From: Coralliovum pocilloporae
Lineage (GTDB): Bacteria; Pseudomonadota; Alphaproteobacteria; Rhizobiales; Cohaesibacteraceae
Reading direction: 5' to 3'
Length of the DNA: 64,000 nt
NCBI RefSeq assembly: GCF_030845175.1
Contig: NZ_CP132542.1
Coordinates: 124,001 to 188,000 of the forward strand
The notes under the pieces are model-generated. The model ran no database searches, was not told where the DNA came from, and saw nothing but the letters and a program-made list of their open reading frames with translations. Made by a program: the position numbers and the translations under genes. This document shows positions 38,101 through 46,821 of the stretch, piece by piece; positions within the stretch are counted from its first letter, which is position 1, and each line of letters begins with the position of its first letter.

Positions 38101-38140
38101 TGTGTCAATATATGGAATTAGTGTTTTATATAACGGAACA
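38101..38140. promoter_or_regulatory. shared regulatory motif A (likely IclR site) between the flavin-oxidase operon and rhodanese gene
   Basis: Read on the minus strand, this block runs from GTTCCGTTATATAAAACAC to ATATATTGACACA. It matches the block at 41668-41706 at 33 of 39 positions with no gaps, and both point toward a catabolic operon. TTGACA at its end may be a -35 for the leftward operon. The IclR-family gene of the same cluster is the best candidate regulator. Confidence 0.7.
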
Positions 38141-38146
38141 ATCGAA

Positions 38147-38542
38147 ATGTTTCAACTCAAGAAAACGGCTGCCCAGATGGTTCAAGAGGCGCGTGACCGT
38201 ATAGAAGAAATAGAAACACCAAATCTGATCGGGATGGTCGATGACCCAAATGTGGTCATCGTCGATATCCGAGACGTGCGCGAACGTCAGCGCACCGGGT
38301 TCATCCCGGGCAGCTTCCATGCGCCGCGGGGCATGGTCGAATTCTGGGTCGATCCTGATAGCCCGTATCACAAGGATATTTTTGCGCAGGAAGGCAAGAA
38401 GTATGTCTTTCACTGTGCGTCGGGCTGGCGGTCGGCCCTGACGGTCGCAACCCTGCAAGACATGGGCTTTGAAGCAGCACACCTTAAGGAAGGATTCGGT
38501 TCCTGGGAAAAATCCGGCGGCCCTGTCGAGAAATCCGATTGA
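38147..38542 (+). CDS. rhodanese-like sulfurtransferase
   Basis: A 131-residue single-domain rhodanese. The active loop is FHCASGWRSAL with the catalytic Cys; NVVIVDIRDVRERQRTGFIPGSFHAPRG is the family N-terminal block. Rhodaneses carry sulfane sulfur as a Cys-persulfide and pass it to a thiophilic acceptor. The ATG at 38147 is chosen from where homology starts; frame continues upstream without a sensible start. It has its own promoter region, divergent from the flavin oxidase, with motif A only six bases upstream. It probably works with the ETHE1-like hydrolase in handling sulfur released by the C-S lyase. Confidence 0.9.
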   Translation: MFQLKKTAAQMVQEARDRIEEIETPNLIGMVDDPNVVIVDIRDVRERQRTGFIPGSFHAPRGMVEFWVDPDSPYHKDIFAQEGKKYVFHCASGWRSALTVATLQDMGFEAAHLKEGFGSWEKSGGPVEKSD

Positions 38543-38562
38543 ATCCAACCGGAAGCTGCGCC

Positions 38563-39330
38563 TCAGAGCTGGCGCAGTTTCTGGGTCACGCCTTCTGCAG
38601 CATGATGCACCAACATCCCCAACCGGTCCTCGCCGCCGTCGCTCATGTTGATATCAGGCAGTGAGATGCCAAGCGCGGCGATGGCCTCGCCGTCGGGCAA
38701 CAGGATAGGGGCTCCGAAGCTCAGGATACGGTCGCGGAACTCTCCGCGGTCAAACGCATAACCACGTTTTAGCGTTTCCTGCATGTCCTCGGCGACTTGC
38801 TCCAGTGTCGTCAGGGTTTTGTCTGTATACCGCGCCAACCGGCCCTCGAGCTTGTCGCGCAATTGATCAAAATTTCTCGACAGAATGGCCTTGCCCGTTC
38901 CTACGCAATGAATTGGGGCGCTGCCACCAACGGGATTCCAGGACCTGATTGGCTTCAGGCTTTCAACCTTGTCTATATAGATGACATTCAATCCCTCTAG
39001 CACAGCCAGATAAATGGCCTCACCGGTTTCCTGACTCAGATAGGCCATTTCAGGCGCTGCGGCAGCTCGCAGGTTGAGGTTTTCGACCGAACTGCGCCCC
39101 ACCTGCCATGTCTTCAGCGTGGCGGCATAAGTCTTGTCATCGAGGTGTTTCACATACCCCAGCGTGATCAAGGTCTGCAACAGCCGAAACGTATTCGATT
39201 TTGTCAGTTCCAGTTCGCGCGACAGCTCGGTCACTCCTTTGCTGCCTTGATGCGCCGCGAGGTTCTCCAGAATGGCAAGCCCTTTGGATAAGGTCGAGTC
39301 CACCTTTGGGGCTTTGGGTGCGTCACTCAC
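38563..39330 (-). CDS. IclR-family transcriptional regulator
   Basis: A 255-residue regulator: N-terminal winged helix-turn-helix (KGVTELSRELELTKSNTFRLLQTLITLGYV) at about residues 30-65 and a C-terminal GAF-like effector domain (about 85-250, with GTGKAILSRNFD and FGAPILLPDGEAIAALGISLP). The start is GTG at 39330, overlapping the stop of the molybdopterin oxidoreductase by one base, so the two are cotranscribed. It is the only transcription regulator in the island and so the best candidate for the motif shared by 38101-38140 and 41668-41706. The inducer is probably the catabolic substrate. Confidence 0.92.
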   Translation of the reverse strand: MSDAPKAPKVDSTLSKGLAILENLAAHQGSKGVTELSRELELTKSNTFRLLQTLITLGYVKHLDDKTYAATLKTWQVGRSSVENLNLRAAAAPEMAYLSQETGEAIYLAVLEGLNVIYIDKVESLKPIRSWNPVGGSAPIHCVGTGKAILSRNFDQLRDKLEGRLARYTDKTLTTLEQVAEDMQETLKRGYAFDRGEFRDRILSFGAPILLPDGEAIAALGISLPDINMSDGGEDRLGMLVHHAAEGVTQKLRQL

Positions 39331-41660
39331 TATTCGTCCTTTCTGCGCAGTTTGCTCTGTATAGCAGAACGGGAACGAGCTTCAAATGATGGTTGATCAT
39401 GAACCGTCAGATCAGGCACTTCGCCTTCAAAACGGCGTATGTCCACCATGGTCGAATGAGACGCCGGGCTTTGGGTCAGGCTCGATGTGCGCAGATCATG
39501 AGTTAGGGCATTGGGATTGCCGTGCCTGTCCCGTTCCTGGGGGGCGTCATAGTCAGGATCGTACCAGGCACCGGTCCAGAGAAAGACACAACCTTTCAAA
39601 ATGTCCGGCGTAACGCGGGCACCGGCCAAACACCGGCCACGATCATTGAAAAGTTCAACAACATCGCCATCTGCGATTCCCCTGTCGGCCGCATCTTCCG
39701 GGTGAATCAATACCGGCTCGCGCCCCTGCACCTTCATGGCAAGGCTGTAGTGGCCATTGTCCAGTTGCGAATGCAGCCGTGTGCCCGGCTGACCCGACAA
39801 CAGAAAAAGAGAATGCGTACCGGCGGAATAATCTCGGGGCACGAACCAGGTCGGATGTCCATGACAGTCGTCCAGTCCAAACCCTGCAATCTGCTCTGAG
39901 AATATTTCGATTCGACCGCTTGGCGTCGGCAAAGGGTTCGCATCTGGATCCCGTCGAAAATCGGCCAAAAAGACTTGCTGCGGAGATGGGTCCTGCAGTT
40001 CCACAACATCCCCTTTGATGAATGTCTCCCAATCCGGCAAGCGCTCACCGCTCGACTGCGCCACCTCTTGCGTTTGGGCCCAAATGCGGCGCAGCCAGTT
40101 GTCACGGTCCAACCCATCGGTGAACTGGTCCGCATTTCCCATGCGCCGGGCGAGATTGGCATAGATGTCAAACTCGATCCGCGCTTCACCGCGGGGGGCT
40201 GCATTTGCGGGCATGGGCACCAGTGCGTTGTCTGACTTGCCGCCACCGAAATCCGTGCGCTCTTGCGGTGCGGCCACTGGCAGAACGATATCCGCGTGGC
40301 GCGCCGTTGAGGTCCAATTCAACTCGTTCACAATCACGGTTTCGGGACGTTGAAACGCTTGGTGAAGGCGCCGCAGGTCCTGATGGTGGTGAAAGGGGTT
40401 ACCGCCAGCCCACCAGACCATCCGAATATCAGGAAAAACGCGGTCCTCGCCATTGTATTGATACTCACCGCCCGGGTTCAAAAGCATGTCCGATATCATC
40501 GCTACCGGGATGAAATCAGAAACTGGGTTCTTGCCCTGCGGCAATGTCCCCCAGCGGAACGGGCGTTCAATGTTGCCGATATTTGCATTTACACCATAGC
40601 CAACCGTATACCCGCCGCCCGGCAGTCCGATCTGCCCCAGCATCGCCGCCAGCGTGACTGTCATCCACAGCGGCTGTTCACCATAGTCCGCCCGCTGAAG
40701 CGCGGCGGCGCAGGTGATCATCGTCCGACGTGCGGCCATTTCCCGCGCCAACGAGGTAATCCGCTCGGCGGGGACGCCTGAGATTGATGCAGCCCAATCG
40801 GCGGACTTTGCAATCCCATCGGTTTCTCCCTGCAAGTAGCTCGCGAATTTGTGAAATCCGACGGTGTAGCGATCTAGAAATTGGATATCATGCAACCCTT
40901 CTGCAAGCAGAGTATGCGCCAATCCCATCATGACTGCGGTATCCGTACCGGGCTTTGGCGGCACCCATTCCGCCCCGATCTCGTCAGCGGCATCGGTTCT
41001 CAGGGGGCTGAAATTCACGAATCTCACACCAGCCTCTGTGCAGGCTTTCAGGTTGTCCATCATCCTGTGACGCGCCACGCCACCATCGCTGACCTGTGTG
41101 TTCCGCATCGCCATGCCCCCAAACATGACTACCAGTTCACTATGCTTGGCGACAACGGGCCAACGGGTCGCCTGCGCCACATGAGTTCTAAACGGGCCGA
41201 CGATATGCGGCATCAGCACCAGTGCGGCATTATAGCTGTAATTACCCTCTGAACGCACAAACCCGCCTTGCCCGTTTAAAAAACGTTTGAGCTGGCTTTG
41301 CGCATGATGAAAACGCCCGGCGCTGGACCAGCCGTATGACCCTGCATAAATCGCAGTGTTGCCGTAGGATCCGCGTACGCGCGTCAACTCCGAAGCAATA
41401 AAGTCCAGTGCATCATCCCAACTGACTTCGACAAAACTGTCGCGCCCGCGCGTACCGTCACCCTCCAACCAACCGCGTCGTATGGCGGGACGCAGAACGC
41501 GCGCGCGACCGTTCAAGCTGGACGCGATGTTGCGGTTGATTTCAGACGGGTTTGGATCATTCGGATGCGGATGCACCGCTACAAGTTTGCCGTTTCTGGT
41601 TTCAGAAATACCAGCGCCCCAGTGATTTCCTGTCAGGGTCCGGGAGGTTTCTGCGGTCAC
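39330..41660 (-). CDS. molybdopterin-dependent sulfoxide reductase (BisC/DMSO-reductase family)
   Basis: A 776-residue molybdo-bis(MGD) enzyme. It resembles biotin sulfoxide/TMAO/DMSO reductases: GNHWGAGISETRNGKLVAV at the N-terminus, SYGWSSAGRFH around residue 108-117, and NYSYNAALVLMPHIVG with Ser142 in the position of the serine Mo ligand. There is no Cys cluster for Fe-S and no Tat signal, so it is cytoplasmic, like BisC. Expected reaction: reduction of an S-oxide or N-oxide, e.g. methionine or cysteine sulfoxide. Start is GTG at 41660. It is cotranscribed with IclR. Needs molybdate or tungstate. Confidence 0.88.
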   Translation of the reverse strand: MTAETSRTLTGNHWGAGISETRNGKLVAVHPHPNDPNPSEINRNIASSLNGRARVLRPAIRRGWLEGDGTRGRDSFVEVSWDDALDFIASELTRVRGSYGNTAIYAGSYGWSSAGRFHHAQSQLKRFLNGQGGFVRSEGNYSYNAALVLMPHIVGPFRTHVAQATRWPVVAKHSELVVMFGGMAMRNTQVSDGGVARHRMMDNLKACTEAGVRFVNFSPLRTDAADEIGAEWVPPKPGTDTAVMMGLAHTLLAEGLHDIQFLDRYTVGFHKFASYLQGETDGIAKSADWAASISGVPAERITSLAREMAARRTMITCAAALQRADYGEQPLWMTVTLAAMLGQIGLPGGGYTVGYGVNANIGNIERPFRWGTLPQGKNPVSDFIPVAMISDMLLNPGGEYQYNGEDRVFPDIRMVWWAGGNPFHHHQDLRRLHQAFQRPETVIVNELNWTSTARHADIVLPVAAPQERTDFGGGKSDNALVPMPANAAPRGEARIEFDIYANLARRMGNADQFTDGLDRDNWLRRIWAQTQEVAQSSGERLPDWETFIKGDVVELQDPSPQQVFLADFRRDPDANPLPTPSGRIEIFSEQIAGFGLDDCHGHPTWFVPRDYSAGTHSLFLLSGQPGTRLHSQLDNGHYSLAMKVQGREPVLIHPEDAADRGIADGDVVELFNDRGRCLAGARVTPDILKGCVFLWTGAWYDPDYDAPQERDRHGNPNALTHDLRTSSLTQSPASHSTMVDIRRFEGEVPDLTVHDQPSFEARSRSAIQSKLRRKDE

Positions 41661-41667
41661 ATTTTTT

Positions 41668-41706
41668 GTTCCGTTATAAAAAACTCACTTTCCAAATATT
41701 GACACA
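41668..41706. promoter_or_regulatory. shared regulatory motif B (likely IclR site) between molybdo-reductase and C-S lyase operons
   Basis: On the plus strand this block starts GTTCCGTTATAAAAAACTC and ends AAATATTGACACA. It is the 33/39 match to the element at 38101-38140. TTGACA near its right end could be a -35 for the C-S lyase operon. It sits between two divergent operons of the cluster. Confidence 0.7.
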
Positions 41707-41753
41707 ACATTGACTGGCTGTCATCATGCCTGTCAACATTAAAGGGCACAAAA

Positions 41754-42929
41754 GTGCAAAACACTCCAATTAATTTATCGGACTGTCTGGTGCAGGATGG
41801 ACGACCAGATCGTATCGAAGGGCGGCACGTCAATATGCCGATCGAGCTCGGCTCGACGATGGTGTTTGACACCTTGTCCGAGTTCGAGGCCGCGCGCGAT
41901 GCGCGATACAAAAGCGGCACGCATTATTATGGGCGATACGGCAACGCCGCGACGCATAAGCTGGAACAGATGCTCGCAAAGCTCGAAGGTGCCGATGCGA
42001 TCACACTGACCTCCTCTGGCGTGGCCGCGATTACCACCACGTTGATGGCCCTGACCCGACCTGGCAGTCATCTTCTGGTCGCCGACAATGTGTATGGCAA
42101 TACGCGGGCCTTTTGTGACGGTCTTTTGACTCAGCAAGGAGTTCAGGTCGAATATTTCGACCCTATGATCGGCAGCGCAATAGGGCATCTGATACGCGAA
42201 GACACCGCTGCCATCATGTTCGAAAGTCCCGGGTCGGGAACCTTTGAGATGCCCGATATTCGGGCCATCGCCACAGCGGGAAAATCGGCAAACGTGCCGA
42301 CCATTCTGGACAATACCTGGGGCACACCCGTGTTCAGCCAGCCCATTGCCCTAGGCGTCGATATCGTCGTCTATTCCGGCAGCAAATACATCTCGGGCCA
42401 TTCCGATTGCATGTTGGGGGTCACCGCAAGTAATGCGACCTATGCAAAGGTCATTCGCAAAGCGGTGATGCAGATCGGCGACAAAACAGGGGGGCAGGAA
42501 ATACTGCTGGCACTGCGCGGCCTCAGAACGCTAAAGCTGCGGATGGAACATATCGACGCCGCTGGTCGTGAGATGGCGCTTTGGTTTGCGGATCAGCCGC
42601 AAGTGAAAACCGTTTTGCATCCCGCTCTGCCCTCCTGCCCCGGTCAAGAGAACTGGGCGCGTGACTTTACCGGGGCTGCGGGCCTGTTTGGCGTTGTATT
42701 TCATACAAGCAGCGAACGTTCGGTACGGGCATTTGTTGATGCGCTGCATCATTTCGGGATCGGCGTGAGTTGGGGCGGGTATGAAAGTCTTGTCCTGCCC
42801 GTCACGCCCGTCCGTACGGCAACAAACTGGTCGGAGACCGGCCAGCTTGTCCGCTTCAACATCGGATTGGAGAATGTTGAGAGCCTGAAATCAGACCTCG
42901 CAAATGCACTCCCCCTGCTTGACCAATAA
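41754..42929 (+). CDS. PLP-dependent C-S lyase, cystathionine beta-lyase type
   Basis: A 391-residue Cys/Met-metabolism PLP enzyme. The PLP-lysine motif is SGSKYISGHSDCMLG, and the N-terminal YYGRYGNAATHKLEQMLAKLEGA plus DNTWGTPVFSQP are family blocks; SWGGYESLVLP is the C-terminal substrate-binding block of cystathionine beta-lyase-type members. It would split a cysteine thioether to thiol, ammonia and pyruvate. The gene starts with GTG at 41754 after an AAGGG box. It heads the operon with VOC and metallo-hydrolase genes, driven from the motif B promoter. A biosynthetic MetC role is possible, but the catabolic context favours degradation. Confidence 0.9.
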   Translation: MQNTPINLSDCLVQDGRPDRIEGRHVNMPIELGSTMVFDTLSEFEAARDARYKSGTHYYGRYGNAATHKLEQMLAKLEGADAITLTSSGVAAITTTLMALTRPGSHLLVADNVYGNTRAFCDGLLTQQGVQVEYFDPMIGSAIGHLIREDTAAIMFESPGSGTFEMPDIRAIATAGKSANVPTILDNTWGTPVFSQPIALGVDIVVYSGSKYISGHSDCMLGVTASNATYAKVIRKAVMQIGDKTGGQEILLALRGLRTLKLRMEHIDAAGREMALWFADQPQVKTVLHPALPSCPGQENWARDFTGAAGLFGVVFHTSSERSVRAFVDALHHFGIGVSWGGYESLVLPVTPVRTATNWSETGQLVRFNIGLENVESLKSDLANALPLLDQ

Positions 42930-42938
42930 GGACTCAGA

Positions 42939-43574
42939 ATGCGCAACAAGATCGACCACTTTGCCGTCGGTGCCGATACCTTGGCACAGGGCGTATCCGC
43001 GATGAAAGACGCGCTGGGTGTCGACATTCCTCAAGGATCAAAGCACGATGCGATGAGCACGCATAACTGCGTGATGCAGGCCGGAAACGAGAGCTTCTTC
43101 GAGCTTATCGCAATCGACCCCGACGCGCCCGAACCGGCGCGCGCGCGCTGGTTCTCGCTTGACGATAATACCACACAAGCGCGCCTGAAAGAACGCCCGC
43201 GCGCCTTATGCTGGGTGGTCAACACCGACGATCTGGATGCTGTGATCGCGTCCAGCCCTATTGATCTGGGTGAAGTTGTGAATTTCCAGCGAGGCGACCG
43301 CACTTGGCGTCTGACCGTCCCCAAAGATGGTCATTTGCCTGAAAATGGCCTGTTGCCCGCGTTCATAGAATGGTCGCCCGGCCCGCACCCTTCAACTGGA
43401 CAACAGAACCTTGGTGTGACTTTGTCCAAAGTGCAAATCCAAACACCGGATCCTGCGCACCTGAAAGAGATATTCGAGACATTGCAGATTTCGCACTTGG
43501 CCGAGATCGCTGAGGGTCCAACCGCGCTTTCTTTTGTACTGGACAGCCCGAAAGGGTCGGTGACTATCGAATAA
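42939..43574 (+). CDS. glyoxalase-like (VOC-fold) protein
   Basis: A 211-residue protein of the vicinal-oxygen-chelate fold (glyoxalase-like domain), beginning RNKIDHFAVGADTLAQG and containing FFELIAIDPDAP and LPAFIEWS. Metal-binding His7 and Glu residues (about 47, 131) can be seen. Reaction unknown: members of the fold include lyases, isomerases and dioxygenases. It lies nine bases after the C-S lyase gene with an AAGGA box and 14 bases before the metallo-hydrolase gene. It may process an aldehyde or thioester intermediate of the pathway. Confidence 0.8.
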   Translation: MRNKIDHFAVGADTLAQGVSAMKDALGVDIPQGSKHDAMSTHNCVMQAGNESFFELIAIDPDAPEPARARWFSLDDNTTQARLKERPRALCWVVNTDDLDAVIASSPIDLGEVVNFQRGDRTWRLTVPKDGHLPENGLLPAFIEWSPGPHPSTGQQNLGVTLSKVQIQTPDPAHLKEIFETLQISHLAEIAEGPTALSFVLDSPKGSVTIE

Positions 43575-43588
43575 CGAAGGGGTGTTTC

Positions 43589-44473
43589 ATGTCGATCCCA
43601 ACCGTGGATCTAACGCAAAGGCCTGACATAACGGGTTTTTTCGACCCGGGATCGAACACGATCACTTATGTTGTGCGCGACCCGGCCTCAACAGCCTGCG
43701 CCATAGTTGATCCGGTTATGGAGTTTGATCTGGCGGCTGCCCGTCTGACGTTCGACAGCGCCGATCAGATCATCGCCCACATTCGCGATAACAAGCTGAC
43801 GCTTAAATGGATAATCGAAACGCATGTGCATGCCGATCACCTCTCGGCCGCACCTTATCTGCAACAGAAACTGGGCGGCAAAATCGGTATTGGCGAACAT
43901 GTTCAGACCGTTCAGGACACGTTTGGTAAAATCTTCAACGAAGGAACCGAGTTTCAACGGGACGGGTCCCAATTTGATGTTTTGTTTTCGGATGGCGCGA
44001 CCTACCAACTGGGCGGCCTCTCGTGCTTTGCATTGCATACACCGGGACACACACCCGCTTGCATGGTGCACGTCATCGGTGATGCGGTTTTCGTAGGTGA
44101 TACTCTTTTCATGCCGGACGGCGGGTCTGCACGCGCTGACTTTCCGGGCGGAGACGCCGGTCAGCTGTATGATTCAATCCAGCGGGTCCTTTCAATGCCG
44201 GACGAGATGAGGCTGTTTATCTGCCATGATTACGGCCCCGGTGGTCGGGCAATCGCATGGGAAACCACGATTGGCGAGCAAAAGGCCAAAAACATCCATG
44301 TCGGCGAGGGAAAGACGCGAGACGAGTTCATCAAGTTCCGCACGGAACGGGACGCTCAACTGGCGGTTCCAAAGCTCATTTTGCCATCGCTTCAGGTCAA
44401 CATGCGCGCAGGCGAAGTGCCTGAGGACCCGGACGGCAACATGATGCTTAAGACCCCAATCAATAAACTCTGA
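43589..44473 (+). CDS. MBL-fold metallo-hydrolase, ETHE1/Blh-type (persulfide dioxygenase-like)
   Basis: A 294-residue metallo-beta-lactamase-fold protein. The metal motif is THVHADHLSAA, HTPGHTPACM supplies the next His, FVGDTLF the Asp and FICHDYGPGGR the last His. The sequence matches the Blh/ETHE1 branch, whose members oxidise glutathione persulfide to sulfite with a single Fe. Rhodanese and C-S lyase neighbours support this. Sulfur of the substrate would thus be detoxified. It is the third gene of the C-S lyase operon; a weak CCCATC/GGTGGG hairpin near 44490 may end it. It converges on the aap genes. Confidence 0.87.
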   Translation: MSIPTVDLTQRPDITGFFDPGSNTITYVVRDPASTACAIVDPVMEFDLAAARLTFDSADQIIAHIRDNKLTLKWIIETHVHADHLSAAPYLQQKLGGKIGIGEHVQTVQDTFGKIFNEGTEFQRDGSQFDVLFSDGATYQLGGLSCFALHTPGHTPACMVHVIGDAVFVGDTLFMPDGGSARADFPGGDAGQLYDSIQRVLSMPDEMRLFICHDYGPGGRAIAWETTIGEQKAKNIHVGEGKTRDEFIKFRTERDAQLAVPKLILPSLQVNMRAGEVPEDPDGNMMLKTPINKL

Positions 44474-44549
44474 CCATCACGAAAATTACCCATCCGGTTT
44501 TAGGTGGGCGTTGCTTGTGCAGAAGCGGAGAAGGGAGGCCGAGGAGAGA

Positions 44550-45617
44550 TTACCGCTCTGCAACGTTCATGCGCCGCTTCAGGTATTCGCCGTATTGACC
44601 AAGGCCAAACAGGAAGATCCAGTAGATAGCAGCCACAAAGGCAAGCACTTCGATGTAATAAGGTGCCCATGCGCCGGTGCCGAAAGCGGCATTGGCCGAA
44701 GCGAGGATATCGAAGAACCCGATGATGATTACAATCGCGGTTTCCTTGAAGGTCACGACCACGTTGTTGACCGTTGCCGGCAGCGCGTGGCGGAATACCT
44801 GTGGTAGCACAATGCGCCCAAGGATTTGCCAATAGGTCAAACCCAGCGCTTTGCCCGCTTCGAACTGGCCTTTTGGGATGGCCTGAAATCCGCCTCGTAA
44901 AACTTCGGCCTGGTAGCAGGCAAAGAACAAGCCAAAAGCGATGATCACACGCCAAATTTTGTCGCCCTCCAGCCAGCTGGGCAACAGGATCGGGATCACA
45001 ACCGCAGCTGTGAACAAAGTTGTCAGCAGCGGCAAAGATCGGATCAGGTCAATCACCAGCGAGGCAAACCCGCGCACCACGGGCATCTCAGACCGTCGCA
45101 TCAGCGCCAGCCCAAGCCCCATCGGCATCCCGATCAGCACGACGCTTGAGAACAGAAACAGAGTTAGGGCAAGTCCACCCCACTGGTCCGTTGTCACCTG
45201 GGGCAAGCCCAACAGGCTGCCTTCCATGAGCAGGTAATAGATCGCAAAACCCGCAATCCATATCGTCGACAGACGCTTGGTAGTCCATGTCCACGGGAAA
45301 CAGGAAATCACCACAGTAGCGATGATCGACAGGCAGGCCAGAGTGGACCGCCAATGCTCTTCATATGGATAAAGACCGAACAGGATCAGCCGGTGCCGCG
45401 CGTCGATGACCGACCAGCAAGCACCACCATGGCCGCATTGCTCTACATCATCGGCGCTCCAAACCGCGTTGAGGATGCCCCAGTTCAACGCCTGCCAGAC
45501 CAACCACGCAAGACCAGAAAAGACGATAACGGTGATGACCGTGTCCATCGGCGAGGCAAAAGAACGGCGGCGGAACAGCTGCCAATCGAACTTCTTGGAA
45601 ACTACAGCGTCAGCCAT
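44550..45617 (-). CDS. aapM: general L-amino-acid ABC transporter permease (AapM type)
   Basis: A 355-residue inner-membrane protein of the HisM/AapM family, with about eight hydrophobic stretches. The conserved EAA block is EAGKALGLTYWQILGRIVLPQVFRHALPA (residues about 245-270). The length is the AapM size, above the short HisQ/M type. It pairs with AapQ, whose stop is one base upstream. No AapP follows; the nearest candidate is at 29273. Family substrate range: broad L-amino acids. Confidence 0.9.
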   Translation of the reverse strand: MADAVVSKKFDWQLFRRRSFASPMDTVITVIVFSGLAWLVWQALNWGILNAVWSADDVEQCGHGGACWSVIDARHRLILFGLYPYEEHWRSTLACLSIIATVVISCFPWTWTTKRLSTIWIAGFAIYYLLMEGSLLGLPQVTTDQWGGLALTLFLFSSVVLIGMPMGLGLALMRRSEMPVVRGFASLVIDLIRSLPLLTTLFTAAVVIPILLPSWLEGDKIWRVIIAFGLFFACYQAEVLRGGFQAIPKGQFEAGKALGLTYWQILGRIVLPQVFRHALPATVNNVVVTFKETAIVIIIGFFDILASANAAFGTGAWAPYYIEVLAFVAAIYWIFLFGLGQYGEYLKRRMNVAER

Positions 45618-45618
45618 A

Positions 45619-46752
45619 TCAATGCGCCTTGAGTTTGAGACTTTCGTTCAGCCAATTTATGAACTGCGCAATCGTGAAGTTCACCAGCAGGAACGCGCCC
45701 ATTAGGATGGCAATCAGTTCCAGAGTCTGACCGGACTGCGTGATTGACGTCGAGACGATGTAGAACAGGTCAGAAAAGCCGATGGCGACCCCGATGGTTG
45801 TCGCTTTCATGATGAAAATCCACTGATTGCCCAGCGGCGGGATGATGGTGCGCAGCGCCATCGGCATCTTGATCCGCGCCCAGATCACACGTTGTGTCAG
45901 CCCCAGCGCCTCGCCCGCCTCGATCAAGCCCTTGGGGACTTCAACCAGACCGCCGCGAACCACCTCGGCGATATAGGCCGAACCATAGAGCGTGATCGCA
46001 ATGATCATCACCAGCAGCTCCGGTGAGATGGTCAATCCACCAACGAAGCGCAGCCCTTTGAGTTCGGGCCAAGAAATCGCGCCCTCACCCGCTGGTACTG
46101 TCAGACCAGTCGCGATCAACACCATGAAGAAGCACAAACCAATCATGGCCAACACGATCTTGATAACGCTGACTTTCATCCGCGCCATGAAAAATGCGGC
46201 TACGATCAAAACAAGGACCATCACCAGCGCAACGGTCAGTGATACGTTCAACAGCGGGATCATCAACCCGCGGTTAGACAAGAAGATCGCATCGCCGAGA
46301 CTCATCGCCTGTCGCGGGCCCGGCAGGTGGATCACGATGGCGTACCAGAAAATCCCCTGAAGGATCAGCGGAATGTTTCGGAAGGTCTGGATATAGACGG
46401 TAGCTGCAGTCTTAAGCGCCGGGTTTCGCGCATCACGGAAAGTGCCGATGAGGAAGCCGAAGATCGTGGACAATACGATTGTCAGCAGACCCAGAAAAAC
46501 CGTGTTCAAAAACCCGATGGTCAGGGTTCGGGCATAGCTGTCGTTGATATCCCGCTCGATCAGCGAGAAGGAGTACGACCAGCCGGTGGACCGTTCGAGA
46601 AATCCAAAACCACTGGCAAGCCCCAAAGCATTGAGATTGACCTGAGCACTCCGAATAGCGCTGATAATGATAAGCGCCGAAAAAACGATCAACGCGCTTT
46701 GTATGATCAGCTTACGCCGATTGGCGCGCGCCTTGAGTGCGGATGCGTCCAT
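45619..46752 (-). CDS. aapQ: general L-amino-acid ABC transporter permease (AapQ type)
   Basis: A 377-residue inner-membrane permease. It has the long periplasmic/cytoplasmic insert typical of AapQ, and the EAA block EAGEALGLTQRVIWARIKMPMALRTIIPPLGNQ. The hairpin at 46784-46806 separates it from aapJ, so this transcript may be reduced relative to that of the binding protein. Together with AapM it forms the membrane channel. Confidence 0.9.
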   Translation of the reverse strand: MDASALKARANRRKLIIQSALIVFSALIIISAIRSAQVNLNALGLASGFGFLERSTGWSYSFSLIERDINDSYARTLTIGFLNTVFLGLLTIVLSTIFGFLIGTFRDARNPALKTAATVYIQTFRNIPLILQGIFWYAIVIHLPGPRQAMSLGDAIFLSNRGLMIPLLNVSLTVALVMVLVLIVAAFFMARMKVSVIKIVLAMIGLCFFMVLIATGLTVPAGEGAISWPELKGLRFVGGLTISPELLVMIIAITLYGSAYIAEVVRGGLVEVPKGLIEAGEALGLTQRVIWARIKMPMALRTIIPPLGNQWIFIMKATTIGVAIGFSDLFYIVSTSITQSGQTLELIAILMGAFLLVNFTIAQFINWLNESLKLKAH

Positions 46753-46783
46753 GGATCAGATCTTTTGCTTTGAAGGACGTTTC

Positions 46784-46806
46784 GGGGCCGCAGAACCTGC
46801 AGCCCC
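46784..46806 (-). terminator. attenuator hairpin between aapJ and aapQ
   Basis: GGGGCCGCAG pairs with CTGCAGCCCC (10 bp including one G-U) around a three-base loop, 15 bases past the aapJ stop. It lacks a long U-tract. It likely sets a high binding-protein to permease ratio. Confidence 0.6.
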
Positions 46807-46821
46807 GGGCTAAGTCAAAAC

